A stretch of DNA of 64,000 bases from Phaeobacter piscinae (GTDB taxonomy: Bacteria > Pseudomonadota > Alphaproteobacteria > Rhodobacterales > Rhodobacteraceae), in contig NZ_CP010681.1 of assembly GCF_002407245.1 (NCBI RefSeq), positions 2,790,001 to 2,854,000 on the forward strand, in the 5' to 3' direction. The first letter of the stretch is position 1; each line of letters begins with the position of its first letter. Positions 8,852-17,216 of the stretch are shown one piece after another. The notes beneath the pieces were generated by a model. That model saw only the letters and a program-made list of their open reading frames with translations. It was not told where the DNA came from and did not search any database. The position numbers were made by a program, and so were the translations under genes.

Positions 8852-9631
8852 TCAGGCCGCCAAGGCTGTGGTGAAGGGCAGGTCCATGACCTCGCCCCCC
8901 TCGACCACCAGCGCCCGGTTCGGCTGCACCTCAATCCAGGCACTGATATCGCTGTCCAGCGGTTCTGAGGTGACAATCACCCCCTCCTTATAGACCCGGT
9001 AATAGAGGCTGGGTGCATGCCTGTCGGAGGCATAGCGCGCCGCATAAAGCCGGGTGCCATCGGACCAGCAGGCCCCAAACCGCATATGCGGCGTGGTGCC
9101 ATTCTCGCGCGAAACGGCCTCCACCTGCTGCACGGCGGCGGCGACGGCCCCGATGGGATCCGCATCCAGCCCCAGACCAAGGGCAATCAGGAAAATCGCC
9201 TCACTCTCAGTGCCGCCCAGACGGTGATCGTAGAACGCATCCGGGATCATTGTATCCAGCCGCTTGCGGAACTGCATATGCCCGCCGGCCTGACCATTGT
9301 GCATAAAGCTCCACTTGCCGCTGGCAAAGGGATGGCAATTGTTGCGCGAAGTCGCGGTTCCGGTGGAGGCCCGCACATGGGCCAGAAACAGCCCAGTTTT
9401 GGTATGGCGCGAAATCTGCGCCAGATTGGGATCGGACCAGGCCGGATGCGTGTCCTTGTAAAGACACGGCTCCGGGCGGTCCGAATACCAGGCCATCCCA
9501 AACCCATCGGCATTGATCGGCGTCTTGCAGATCAGCGCATTCCGACACTGATGCACCAGCGAATGTTCCGGTACAAACACCAGATCCTCAAGGTAGCGCG
9601 GGGCCCCGTTCCAGGCGAGCAGACGGCACAT
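8852..9631 (-). CDS. Class II glutamine amidotransferase (YafJ/EgtC-like)
   Basis: A 259-aa Ntn-type amidohydrolase. The sequence starts MCRLLAW, so Cys2 becomes the N-terminal nucleophile after Met removal. NADGFGMAWY, FLAHVRASTGT and NNCHPFASGKWSFMHNGQ form the typical glutaminase pocket. It would hydrolyse a gamma-glutamyl amide; the true substrate is not visible. Its ATG is coupled to the stop of the upstream class V PLP enzyme (TAATG), which suggests a joint function. EgtC, the gamma-glutamyl hydrolase of ergothioneine biosynthesis, belongs to this family, but no egtB or egtD is nearby. The generic YafJ-type label is safest. Confidence 0.85.
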   Translation of the reverse strand: MCRLLAWNGAPRYLEDLVFVPEHSLVHQCRNALICKTPINADGFGMAWYSDRPEPCLYKDTHPAWSDPNLAQISRHTKTGLFLAHVRASTGTATSRNNCHPFASGKWSFMHNGQAGGHMQFRKRLDTMIPDAFYDHRLGGTESEAIFLIALGLGLDADPIGAVAAAVQQVEAVSRENGTTPHMRFGACWSDGTRLYAARYASDRHAPSLYYRVYKEGVIVTSEPLDSDISAWIEVQPNRALVVEGGEVMDLPFTTALAA

Positions 9632-11100
9632 TAGGCCACCTTCGGCGCAAAACGCGCGGTAGCGGTATCGACGTTATACCCCTCACAGAACCGCCGCGGA
9701 TCCTGTGCGAGGTCGCGCACCGCGTGGATGATTGCATCGGCCTTCTCATCGCTCAGCGTGGCGGAGAAGTTAAGACGGGTCCAACCCGGTTTCTCGATCT
9801 CCTGTCCGCCCAGAATGGCCGCGCGCATAGCCCGAGACTGCACCGGTCCGATGTTCAGCAACCGGTGGGCATATGGCCCCGCACAGGCGCAGCCGCCACG
9901 GGCCTGCACCCCGTAGTGATCCGACAGCATCCGGGTGAACAGCTGTTGGTGGATCGGCGCGCCGGTCTCGGGATCCTGCACCTGAAACGAGAAGATCGGC
10001 AGTTTCTGCCTGGCATTCGGATTGCCGAGGATCTGCAGATTGGGCAGATCCTGCCAGGCCGCCAGCGCCCGCTGCCGCAGCTCCTCCTGCCGCTGGTCCA
10101 TGAACGCCTGCCCCATCGCCTCCTTCACCAGAAGACACAGCGCGGCACGAATATCGCCAACCACATTGGGCGTGCCCGCCTCTTCCCGCGCGGCCAGATC
10201 ATCGGCGTAGTCATGCCGCCAGGGGGAGACAAATTTCACGGTGCCGCCACCAGGGAGGGTTGGGCGCGTGCATGCGACAGCAGCCTTGCGCAGGATCATC
10301 ACACCAGACGCCCCCGGCCCGCCCAGGAATTTATGGGCGGAGAACACAATCGCGTCCTTCTCGGCATCCGTGCCCGCTGCCATATTCATCGGCAGATAAG
10401 GGCCACCCCCCGCGTAGTCCCAGACCACCCGCGCGCCATGGCGACGCAACACCCGGCTGACGGCATCGGTGTCGGTAACAATCCCTGTGACATTCGACGC
10501 CGCCGAAAACGCCCCTACGATCAGGCGGTCGCCGCCAGCCTCCCGCTGCAACACGGCCTCCAGCTCGCCCATGTCAGGCCCACCTTCGGTGGCCTCGGCA
10601 ATTTCGACCACTTCGGCGCCGCTTTCGCGCCACGGCAGGATGTTGGAATGGTGCTCATAGGGGCCAAGGATAACCAGAGGCGTCTGCCCCGCAGCCACCG
10701 CGCCGGAGACCCCCAACAAATGCACCAGCCGATTGAGCCCTGCCGTCGCGCCGGATCCAGTGAACACCGTCGCAAAACGATCATCCGCACCGCAGATCCG
10801 CGCAATGGTCTGCCGTGCCGCCCCGCGCAGCCGAGTCATGAAGCTGCCGCAATAAGATGCCTCAGTGTGGCTGTTGGCATAATAGGGCAACACCTCAGTC
10901 AGAACGAAGTCCTCAACCTGCCGTAGGGCCCGGCCAGAGGCGACGTAATCGGCGTATATCATCTTCACCGGCCCGTTCGGCCCGGGCAGTTCCGCCCCGT
11001 CACCAATGACACCGGCCCGCAGGCGGTCCAGACACTCCGCCCCGGCAAGCGACGCGCCGAAACGATCAAGAAGGTCGGCAGGGGCGAAATTTGTGGTCAT
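9631..11100 (-). CDS. Class V-fold PLP-dependent aminotransferase / cysteine desulfurase-like enzyme
   Basis: A 489-aa fold-type I PLP enzyme of the class V group (cysteine desulfurase, C-S lyase). Visible are YADYVASGR near the N-terminus, FTGSGATAGLN (phosphate-binding loop), VVWDYAGGGPY (PLP-ring Asp), and the PLP-binding Lys257 in SAHKFLGGPG. A Cys-containing loop, GGCACAGPY, lies near the C-terminus, as in sulfur-mobilising relatives. It is about 80-100 residues longer than typical NifS/SufS. The ATG at 11100, with AGAGGA upstream, is preferred to an upstream in-frame start. It is coupled to the class II amidotransferase. A C-S lyase or desulfurase role is possible; the substrate is unknown. 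Confidence 0.8.
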   Translation of the reverse strand: MTTNFAPADLLDRFGASLAGAECLDRLRAGVIGDGAELPGPNGPVKMIYADYVASGRALRQVEDFVLTEVLPYYANSHTEASYCGSFMTRLRGAARQTIARICGADDRFATVFTGSGATAGLNRLVHLLGVSGAVAAGQTPLVILGPYEHHSNILPWRESGAEVVEIAEATEGGPDMGELEAVLQREAGGDRLIVGAFSAASNVTGIVTDTDAVSRVLRRHGARVVWDYAGGGPYLPMNMAAGTDAEKDAIVFSAHKFLGGPGASGVMILRKAAVACTRPTLPGGGTVKFVSPWRHDYADDLAAREEAGTPNVVGDIRAALCLLVKEAMGQAFMDQRQEELRQRALAAWQDLPNLQILGNPNARQKLPIFSFQVQDPETGAPIHQQLFTRMLSDHYGVQARGGCACAGPYAHRLLNIGPVQSRAMRAAILGGQEIEKPGWTRLNFSATLSDEKADAIIHAVRDLAQDPRRFCEGYNVDTATARFAPKVA

Positions 11101-11147
11101 TTGAACGGTCCTCTTGCTGTGTTTCAGACACACTACCAAGCAGGAAC

Positions 11148-11161
11148 AGTGAATATTCACT
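11148..11161 (-). promoter_or_regulatory. Perfect 14-bp palindrome upstream of the class V PLP gene
   Basis: AGTGAATATTCACT is a perfect palindrome centred about 54 nt upstream of the ATG at 11100, inside an AT-rich patch in a GC-rich genome. This is the usual place and form for a TetR/GntR-type operator. No regulator gene adjoins. Confidence 0.45.
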
Positions 11162-11310
11162 CACTTATTGCACAAATCAATCTAAGTGTTCATCAAATGA
11201 CACCACGCAACAGCTCATAGCCGATCAAAACCTCAAACACGGGACGACACCCCGATGGGATGATCTGCCAGTCCGCAGTACCTCGCTGACCACCCCCACC
11301 AATAGCCGTC

Positions 11311-12633
11311 TTAGGGCAGCACCTGAGCGAAGGCGATCTCCAGCTTGTCTGTGATCTCGCCGATCTGATCTTCACTGAGGATAAAGGGCGGTGCCAGCAG
11401 AATATGATCCCCGTTGCGCCCATCTCGCGTGCCCGCCATCGGATAGCAGATCAGCCCGGCCTCAAACGCCGCCTTCTTCAGCTTGCCTGCAACACCAAGA
11501 CCCGAATCAAACGGCGTTTTGCTCTCGCGGTCTGCCACCAGTTCGATCCCCCGGAACAGCCCCCGCCCGCGCAGGTCGCCGACATGCGGATGCGGGCCAA
11601 ACCGCGCGACCAGTGCTGCGTGCAGCTTTTCGCCCATCTCAGCACTGCGCTGCACCAATCCGCGATCCAGCAAGGCCCGCACCACCGCCAGCCCCGCAGC
11701 CGTCGCAACCGGGTGGCCGATATAGGTGTGGCCATGCTGGAAAAACCCGCTGCCGCCTTCAATCGCCTCATAGATTTGCCGGCTGCACAGCATCGCGCCA
11801 ATCGGCTGATAACCAGCCCCCAACCCCTTGGCGATACACAGTATATCCGGCGCCACACCATCCGCCTCGCAGGCAAACAGATGCCCGGTCCGCCCCATGC
11901 CACACATCACCTCATCCAGAATCAGCAACACGCCGTATTGGTCGCAGATTTCACGAATGCGTTTGAAATACCCCTCAACCGCAGGCACCGCGCCTGATGT
12001 GGCCCCGACCACTGGCTCCGCCATGAAGGCCATGACCGTTTCAGGCCCAAGCCGCAGAATCTCTGCCTCCAGCTCATTGGCGACGCGCTGTCCGTAGTCA
12101 TAACTGCTTTCGCCCTCGCCGCGGTCGACGTACTCATAGCAGGGCGCAATATGAGAGATATCGATCAGCAGCGGCGCAAACTGCTGGCGTCGCCATTCAT
12201 TGCCGCCCGCCGCCAGCGCGCCCAGTGTATTGCCGTGATAGCTCTGCCGCCGGGCGATCACATGACGCCGGGCGTTGTCGCCGCGCTCCAGATAATACTG
12301 CCGCGCCAGCTTGATTGCGGCCTCCGTCGCCTCCGACCCGCCAGAAACGAAATAGACCCGGTCCAGATCTCCCGGCGCCTGAGAGATCAGCAGATCCGCC
12401 AGCGCCTCTGCCGGTTCCGACGTCATAAACCCGGTATGGGCAAAAGCCAGTTTGCCGACTTGCTCCTGCACCGCAGCGATCACTGCGGCATCGGAATGCC
12501 CCAGACAGGACACCGCCGCGCCGCCAGAGCCATCGAGATAGCGTTTGCCATTGGCATCAATCAGATAGCAGCCGTCCCCTGCGACGGCAGTGGGCAGATT
12601 GGCCTTGGTGTGGCGGGGAAAAACATGGCTCAT
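11311..12633 (-). CDS. Class III aminotransferase (aspartate aminotransferase/omega-transaminase family)
   Basis: A 440-aa fold-type I PLP enzyme. Seen: an N-terminal DGCYLIDANGKRYLDGSGGAAV segment, FVSGGSEATEAAIKLAR for phosphate binding, ILDEVMCGMGRTG with the ring-binding Asp, and Lys269 in IAKGLGAGYQPIGAM as the Schiff-base lysine. It transfers an amino group from an omega- or beta-amino compound to pyruvate or 2-oxoglutarate. Its ATG overlaps the end of the upstream keto-acid cleavage enzyme by 4 nt, so the two probably work in sequence. Distinct from Tpa at 13696 although of the same fold. Specific donor unknown. Confidence 0.87.
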   Translation of the reverse strand: MSHVFPRHTKANLPTAVAGDGCYLIDANGKRYLDGSGGAAVSCLGHSDAAVIAAVQEQVGKLAFAHTGFMTSEPAEALADLLISQAPGDLDRVYFVSGGSEATEAAIKLARQYYLERGDNARRHVIARRQSYHGNTLGALAAGGNEWRRQQFAPLLIDISHIAPCYEYVDRGEGESSYDYGQRVANELEAEILRLGPETVMAFMAEPVVGATSGAVPAVEGYFKRIREICDQYGVLLILDEVMCGMGRTGHLFACEADGVAPDILCIAKGLGAGYQPIGAMLCSRQIYEAIEGGSGFFQHGHTYIGHPVATAAGLAVVRALLDRGLVQRSAEMGEKLHAALVARFGPHPHVGDLRGRGLFRGIELVADRESKTPFDSGLGVAGKLKKAAFEAGLICYPMAGTRDGRNGDHILLAPPFILSEDQIGEITDKLEIAFAQVLP

Positions 12634-13436
12634 AGCTGGGCTCCTTTATCCTCGGAAACAGGCATCACAAGCGGGCGATGCCCCGCCGCGCGCGCCAATG
12701 CGACAAACTCGGCAACTGAGGCTGCGTTGTCAGGATACTCTGATCCATCCGCAGCTTGGGTATTGTTTTCAAACCCGATCCGCAGCCGCCCCCCGGCCTC
12801 CAGCCCCGCCAGCAGGCAGGCGTGTTCCTGCCGGCCAAAGGCGCAGAGCCCCCAGTCCAGATCCAGATCCGCAGTTGCCTCAAGAAACATGCGCAGCTCG
12901 GACGCCTCAGCCAAACGCGGCGGCGCGTATTGGCCCAGCACAAAAATAGCCGACCGTATCTGCGCCGGAATATCCCCCCGCGCATAGGCCTGACGCAACG
13001 CCGCAATGCAGTCAGGACCATACAGGATATGCTGCACCTCGGTTCCTGCCTCCGCGCAGATCGCATAGGCCCGCGCGGCCAACGTCCAGTCCCGCGCCAT
13101 TTCCCGGACCGAGACCGAGGCCGCCGCCGGGCGCAGCGCCTCCAGACAGGCCAGTTGATCCGCCACGTCAAACATACCCGCACTCTCGGTGGTGATCTGG
13201 ATCGCCATGCCCGGCGCCGCCTCAGCCACCGCCGCCATCGCTGCACGGTAGCGCCCCGCATCCAGGGAATGCCCGCCCTCCCGATCGCGCACGTGCAGAT
13301 GCAGCGCATCCGCCCCGGCCCGCTGGCAGGCCGCTGCCGTGGCAGCAATTTCCGCCGTGCGCAACGGCAGCCCCGGATGATCCGCCTGCCGTCGCCGCGC
13401 CCCATTGGGGGCCACCATCAAATGATATGTCGTCAC
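12630..13436 (-). CDS. 3-keto-5-aminohexanoate cleavage-like beta-keto acid cleavage enzyme (BKACE, DUF849)
   Basis: A 268-aa TIM-barrel protein of the BKACE family, which condenses a beta-keto acid with acetyl-CoA to give acetoacetate and a new CoA ester. The family zinc-binding HLHVRD motif (ALHLHVRDREGGHS) is present, together with ITTESAGMF, SVSVREMARDW and GRLRIGFENN. It is slightly shorter than the usual 270-310 aa. It lies first in a two-gene operon with a class III aminotransferase, so an amino acid may be transaminated to a beta-keto acid and then cleaved here. The family is certain enough; the substrate is not. Confidence 0.85.
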   Translation of the reverse strand: MTTYHLMVAPNGARRRQADHPGLPLRTAEIAATAAACQRAGADALHLHVRDREGGHSLDAGRYRAAMAAVAEAAPGMAIQITTESAGMFDVADQLACLEALRPAAASVSVREMARDWTLAARAYAICAEAGTEVQHILYGPDCIAALRQAYARGDIPAQIRSAIFVLGQYAPPRLAEASELRMFLEATADLDLDWGLCAFGRQEHACLLAGLEAGGRLRIGFENNTQAADGSEYPDNAASVAEFVALARAAGHRPLVMPVSEDKGAQL

Positions 13437-13501
13437 CGCGTCGCTCCGCCTGTGTCACTGCGCCGGTCTATCGGCTGCACCGGTTTGGCGCATAACGGCG
13501 C

Positions 13502-13530
13502 ATGTTCTCAATCCGGCAAATCCAGAACAT
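13502..13530. promoter_or_regulatory. Inverted repeat ATGTTCT...AGAACAT in the divergent region before tpa
   Basis: Two 7-bp arms separated by 15 bp lie between the leftward BKACE gene and rightward tpa. The site is 66-94 nt upstream of the BKACE ATG and could be an operator or promoter element for that operon. Only the symmetry supports it. Confidence 0.25.
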
Positions 13531-13565
13531 ATGTTTTTTCACCACAACCCCCGCCCGCCCCGCGT

Positions 13566-13598
13566 CTGGAGCTAAATTGCGTCGGCAACTGGACCTAG
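13566..13598 (+). promoter_or_regulatory. TauR-type tandem direct repeat upstream of tpa
   Basis: CTGGAGCTAA (13566-13575) and CTGGACCTAG (13589-13598) are direct repeats with a 23-bp period, ending 97 nt before the tpa ATG. They match the CTGGACYTAA direct repeats reported for TauR at the tpa promoter of Rhodobacter capsulatus. AT-rich sequence with a possible -10 (TATAGC, 13613-13618) follows. The same repeat and period recur upstream of xsc. Confidence 0.75.
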
Positions 13599-13695
13599 AG
13601 CAAAACGTAAATATAGCGTTTCGTGGATACAGAGCGAGTCTGGCCAGCCAATCCATGGCAGACCGCATTTTCGAACAACGTGGAAAGGGCATGTC

Positions 13696-15093
13696 ATGGA
13701 TGGCACGTTCAATGAAAACGACCTGAGCCGGGTCATCGCCGCAGACAAGGCCAACGTCTGGCATCACCTGATCCAGCACAAGCCTTTTGAAGAAAACGAC
13801 CCCCGCATCATCGTCGAGGGCAAGGGCATGCGGGTCTGGGACCAGAACGGCAAGGAATGGCTCGACGCCGTTTCCGGCGGGGTCTGGACCGTCAATGTCG
13901 GCTATGGCCGCGAGGAAATCGCCAAGGCGGTCTACGACCAGCTGATGAAGCTTTGTTACTTCGCGCAATCCGCAGGCTCGATCCCCGGTGCGTTGTTTGC
14001 CGAAAAGCTGATCGAGAAGATGCCGGGCATGAGCCGGGTCTACTACAACAACTCCGGCTCGGAGGCGAATGAGAAAGCCTTCAAGATGGTGCGCCAGATC
14101 GCACACAAGAAATACGGCGGCAAGAAAACCAAGATCCTGTACCGCGACCGCGACTACCACGGCTCCACCCTCGCAGCGATGTCCGCAGGCGGCCAGGAAG
14201 AGCGCAATATGCAATATGGCCCCTTCGCGCCCGATTTCGTGAAGGTTCCTCACTGCATGGAGTACCGCAAGCACGAGCTGGGTCTGGAGCATCTCTCCGG
14301 CAAGGAGTTCGGCATCGCCGCCGCCAATCAGATCGAAGAGGTCATCCTGCGCGAAGGCCCCGACACCGTTGGCGCGCTCTGCCTTGAGCCGGTGACCGCA
14401 GGTGGTGGTGTTATCGAGGCGCCCGAGGGCTATTGGCCGCGCGTGCAGGAAATCTGCAAACAATACGACATCCTGTTGCATATCGACGAGGTGGTCTGTG
14501 GCGTCGGCCGCACCGGCACCTGGTTTGGCTACCAGCACTACGGCATCGAGCCCGACTTCGTGACCATGGCGAAAGGTGTGGCCTCGGGTTATGCCGCAAT
14601 TGCCTGCCTCGTCACCACCGAAGCGGTCTTTGACATGTTCAAGGATGACGCCAGTGATCCGATGAACTACTTCCGCGACATCTCCACTTTTGGCGGCTGC
14701 ACCGCAGGCCCCGCCGCCGCGCTGGTCAATATGCAGATCATCGAGGATGAGAACCTCCTTGAGAACTGCGTCGCCATGGGGGAGCGGATGAAATCCAACC
14801 TCGAGGCGCTGATGGAGAAACATCAGGTCATCGGCGATGTGCGCGGCAAGGGTCTGTTCCTCGGCGCCGAGCTGGTTGCGGACCGCGAAACGAAGGAGCC
14901 GGTGGACGAGAAACTGGCACAGGCGGTTGTGGCCGAATGTGGCAATCAGAACGTCATCATCGGTGTGACCAACCGCTCCATTCCTGGCAAGAACAACACC
15001 CTCTGCTTCAGCCCGGCGCTGATCGTGACCCCCGAAGACGTGGACAAGATCACCGACGCGGTCGATGTGGCCCTGACCAAAGTGTTTGGCTGA
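13696..15093 (+). CDS. tpa: Taurine--pyruvate aminotransferase
   Basis: A 465-aa class III aminotransferase that moves the amino group of taurine to pyruvate, giving sulfoacetaldehyde and alanine. Visible: YYNNSGSEANEKAFKMVRQ (phosphate loop), LLHIDEVVCGVGRTGTW (ring Asp), and the PLP lysine Lys293 in TMAKGVASGYAA. The N-terminal DLSRVIAADKANVWHHLIQH and the long conserved body match Tpa rather than general omega-transaminases. Paired TauR-type repeats lie about 100 nt upstream, and tauR and xsc are in the same island. A strong terminator follows. It is the first enzyme of taurine dissimilation. Confidence 0.93.
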   Translation: MDGTFNENDLSRVIAADKANVWHHLIQHKPFEENDPRIIVEGKGMRVWDQNGKEWLDAVSGGVWTVNVGYGREEIAKAVYDQLMKLCYFAQSAGSIPGALFAEKLIEKMPGMSRVYYNNSGSEANEKAFKMVRQIAHKKYGGKKTKILYRDRDYHGSTLAAMSAGGQEERNMQYGPFAPDFVKVPHCMEYRKHELGLEHLSGKEFGIAAANQIEEVILREGPDTVGALCLEPVTAGGGVIEAPEGYWPRVQEICKQYDILLHIDEVVCGVGRTGTWFGYQHYGIEPDFVTMAKGVASGYAAIACLVTTEAVFDMFKDDASDPMNYFRDISTFGGCTAGPAAALVNMQIIEDENLLENCVAMGERMKSNLEALMEKHQVIGDVRGKGLFLGAELVADRETKEPVDEKLAQAVVAECGNQNVIIGVTNRSIPGKNNTLCFSPALIVTPEDVDKITDAVDVALTKVFG

Positions 15094-15121
15094 TACATTT
15101 CCCCTGTTGAAGGAACGAATT

Positions 15122-15150
15122 GCGCCCCGGTATGTCCGGGGCGCTTTCTT
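15122..15150 (+). terminator. Rho-independent terminator of tpa
   Basis: A perfect 9-bp stem GCGCCCCGG / CCGGGGCGC with a 5-nt loop is followed by TTTCTTG, 29 nt after the tpa stop. It separates tpa from the convergent SDR gene. Confidence 0.85.
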
Positions 15151-15175
15151 GTTGAGACAGTTGGCCCGGTCGGGT

Positions 15176-15931
15176 TCAGACAAGCCGCGCCGCGATTCCG
15201 CCATCCACCGCCACCGGACCGCCGGTCACGAAACTGGACCGGTCCGACAGAAGAAACAGCGCAGCTTGGGCAATTTCCACCGGCGCGGCCATCCGTTTCA
15301 TCGGGTGCAACCCCGCGATAAAACTGTGTGTGTCCGGATCGTCCCCCGCCATGGCGGTTTTGGTTCCGCCCGGCAGCAGCGCGTTTGCCCGGATACCCTC
15401 TGCAGCCAGATCGGACGCCAGCGACTGAACCAGGCCGATCAATCCCGCCTTAGACGCCGCATAGGCCCCCATGCCAGGCATGCCGCCATTGCTGAACCCA
15501 ACAAAGGATCCGGTAAACACCAGCGCGCCACCGCCGCGTGCGCGCAGAGCCGGGATCTGCGCCTTGGCCGAGAAAAACGCGCCGGTCAGGTTTGCCGTGA
15601 GGACGGCGTTCCAGTTGGCGGCATCCATCTGCTCAATCGGCCCCATGTCTCCCATGATGCCCGCGTTGTTAAAGGCGCCGTCCAGCCCGCCAAACGCCTC
15701 TGTCGCCAAGGCCACCAAAGATTCTGAATAGGATTCCTCGGTAACGTCCCCGGCCAGGCAGGCCGCCCGTCCACCGCTCTGATTTATCTGACCCGCAAGG
15801 GTTTGCAGCTCAGCCTGCCGCCGGGCACCCAGCACGACATTGGCCCCTTCTGCCGCAAACAACAACGCCGCCGCAGCACCGATACCGCTACTTGCGCCGG
15901 TGATGATAAGTGTCTTGTCTTTTAGTTCCAT
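15176..15931 (-). CDS. SDR-family oxidoreductase
   Basis: A 251-aa classical short-chain dehydrogenase. TGASSGIGAAAALLFA is the cofactor-binding TGxxxGxG motif, followed by NNAG (FNNAGIMG), a catalytic Ser in FTGSFVGFSN, and YAASK with catalytic Tyr and Lys, then PGGTKTAM. The reading frame stays open far upstream, but the ATG at 15931 is chosen because GGAGG stands 8 nt before it and the protein then starts MELKDKTLIITGAS as the fold requires. An Arg in GARRQAEL after strand 2 suggests NADPH preference. It lies between tpa and the permease on the opposite strand; a link with taurine metabolism is not shown. Substrate unknown. Confidence 0.88.
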   Translation of the reverse strand: MELKDKTLIITGASSGIGAAAALLFAAEGANVVLGARRQAELQTLAGQINQSGGRAACLAGDVTEESYSESLVALATEAFGGLDGAFNNAGIMGDMGPIEQMDAANWNAVLTANLTGAFFSAKAQIPALRARGGGALVFTGSFVGFSNGGMPGMGAYAASKAGLIGLVQSLASDLAAEGIRANALLPGGTKTAMAGDDPDTHSFIAGLHPMKRMAAPVEIAQAALFLLSDRSSFVTGGPVAVDGGIAARLV

Positions 15932-16093
15932 GATCAAAGCCTCCATTGGTTGACGCCCTGAGCTAACCGCCTCACTGACATGCACTCGACCCGTTTCATG
16001 CGGTTGCAGCGGAGGCTCTTCCCTTTCCCGCAGGAAACGGGTCGCGGAGGCCGCCGGTCCCGGACCGCCAGGTAACGCCGCCCCAGACGCGAC

Positions 16094-16117
16094 AGCGCCG
16101 CGCAAATGCGCGGCGCT
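16094..16117. terminator. Strong GC hairpin downstream of the permease gene
   Basis: A perfect 10-bp inverted repeat AGCGCCGCGC / GCGCGGCGCT with loop AAAT lies about 70 nt past the permease stop (leftward). There is no T-run, so it may protect the 3' end or act as a Rho-independent terminator of weak efficiency. The whole 256-nt gap (15932-16187) has no gene that I can support. Confidence 0.45.
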
Positions 16118-16187
16118 TGGCCCAACGGGTGTCAGGCATCTCAGATGCCGCGCACCGGACGGGAGCATCCCGCCCAGTCCCGGCTCC

Positions 16188-17216
16188 TCAGACCATCTGA
16201 AACACGATCCCAGACAGGATCGCGCCGGTGATCCCCAGCGCCAGATAGGTGGCAAAGACCTGTGGCTTCACCAGCGACCAGACCGCCGCCATCGCCGGGA
16301 TCGAACTCACTGCACCCGCCACCATGAAGGCCATCGCGGCTCCCGCGCTCATCCCCTGCTCCATCAGCCCCGCCAGCAAGGGTGGCGCCACATAGGAGTT
16401 GAGATACGCAGGCATCCCCACCAGCGCTGCGGTGGCAATCGGCAGGATCCCCTCGCCACCCACCAGGGTCGCAATCAGATCAGCCGGCACATAGGACACC
16501 AGCAGCGCCTCCAGCACATAGGCCAGCGTCAGCCATTTCACCAGAAACAGACCATTGCTGACGAACTCCTGCCGGAACTGGCTGCGCCGCGCAGGGTCCC
16601 GCCAGAAGGCCCAGACCGGTGCCTCGGCCTTCGGCGCACCACAGCCACAGCAGCTGGAACGCGGCGCCTGCCGCAGCGGGCTGGCAAAGGCGCCCGCCCC
16701 CCGCAATGCCTTGATGGCAAAGCCACCAAACAGCCCCAGCGCCACCGCCGCGACCGCCTTGGCAATCGCAAACGGCCAGCCGAGCGCCCCAGCCGTGATC
16801 AGCAGCGTCGGCGGGTCGATCAGGGGCGAGGCCAGCCAGAACGCCATCACCGCAGACAGCGGCGCACCCAGCGCCAACAGCCCGGCAATAAACGGGATCA
16901 CCTCGCAGGAACAAAACGGTGCCAGCCCGCCAAAGACCGCCGCCAGAAAGATCATCCGCACTTCCCGCCCTTCAAAAGCGCGTGCGACCATCACCTCGGC
17001 CCCTGTCGCCTTGAGGTAGGAAAGCAGCAGCACCGCAAAGAGAATATAACGCCCGGTATGCAGCAGCGCCGCCCCGGCAAAACGGATGACCTCCGCCAGA
17101 TTGCCGGGATCCAGCACCGCCACCGCCAGCAGGATCGCCACACAAAGCGCCCATGGCGTCTTGATCCCCCGCGCAATCAGGCCTGCAGGGCGTGGATTTT
17201 GTGTCAGCTCAGCCAT
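16188..17216 (-). CDS. Permease, DUF318/ArsP_1 family (predicted metal or metalloid efflux)
   Basis: A 342-aa polytopic membrane protein with about eight hydrophobic segments. The motif PFCSCEVIPF in the first half and a central cytoplasmic loop with SSCCGCG mark the DUF318 permease family, some members of which export copper/zinc or organoarsenicals. The ATG at 17216 overlaps the 3' end of the arsR-type gene by 8 nt, so the regulator and pump form one operon. Metal-responsive derepression is the obvious model. The cysteines fit a thiophilic ion, but which one cannot be read from the sequence. Confidence 0.82.
   Translation of the reverse strand: MAELTQNPRPAGLIARGIKTPWALCVAILLAVAVLDPGNLAEVIRFAGAALLHTGRYILFAVLLLSYLKATGAEVMVARAFEGREVRMIFLAAVFGGLAPFCSCEVIPFIAGLLALGAPLSAVMAFWLASPLIDPPTLLITAGALGWPFAIAKAVAAVALGLFGGFAIKALRGAGAFASPLRQAPRSSCCGCGAPKAEAPVWAFWRDPARRSQFRQEFVSNGLFLVKWLTLAYVLEALLVSYVPADLIATLVGGEGILPIATAALVGMPAYLNSYVAPPLLAGLMEQGMSAGAAMAFMVAGAVSSIPAMAAVWSLVKPQVFATYLALGITGAILSGIVFQMV

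Noticed and set aside
13468-15204. Open frame of 578 codons antisense to tpa
   Set aside because: It mirrors the GC-rich codon pattern of tpa, has low-complexity His/Gly-rich content and no recognisable domain; tpa itself is fully intact.
15932-16255. N-terminal extension of the SDR gene
   Set aside because: Low-complexity Pro/Gly/Arg sequence; the Rossmann start and the GGAGG ribosome site fix the start at 15931.
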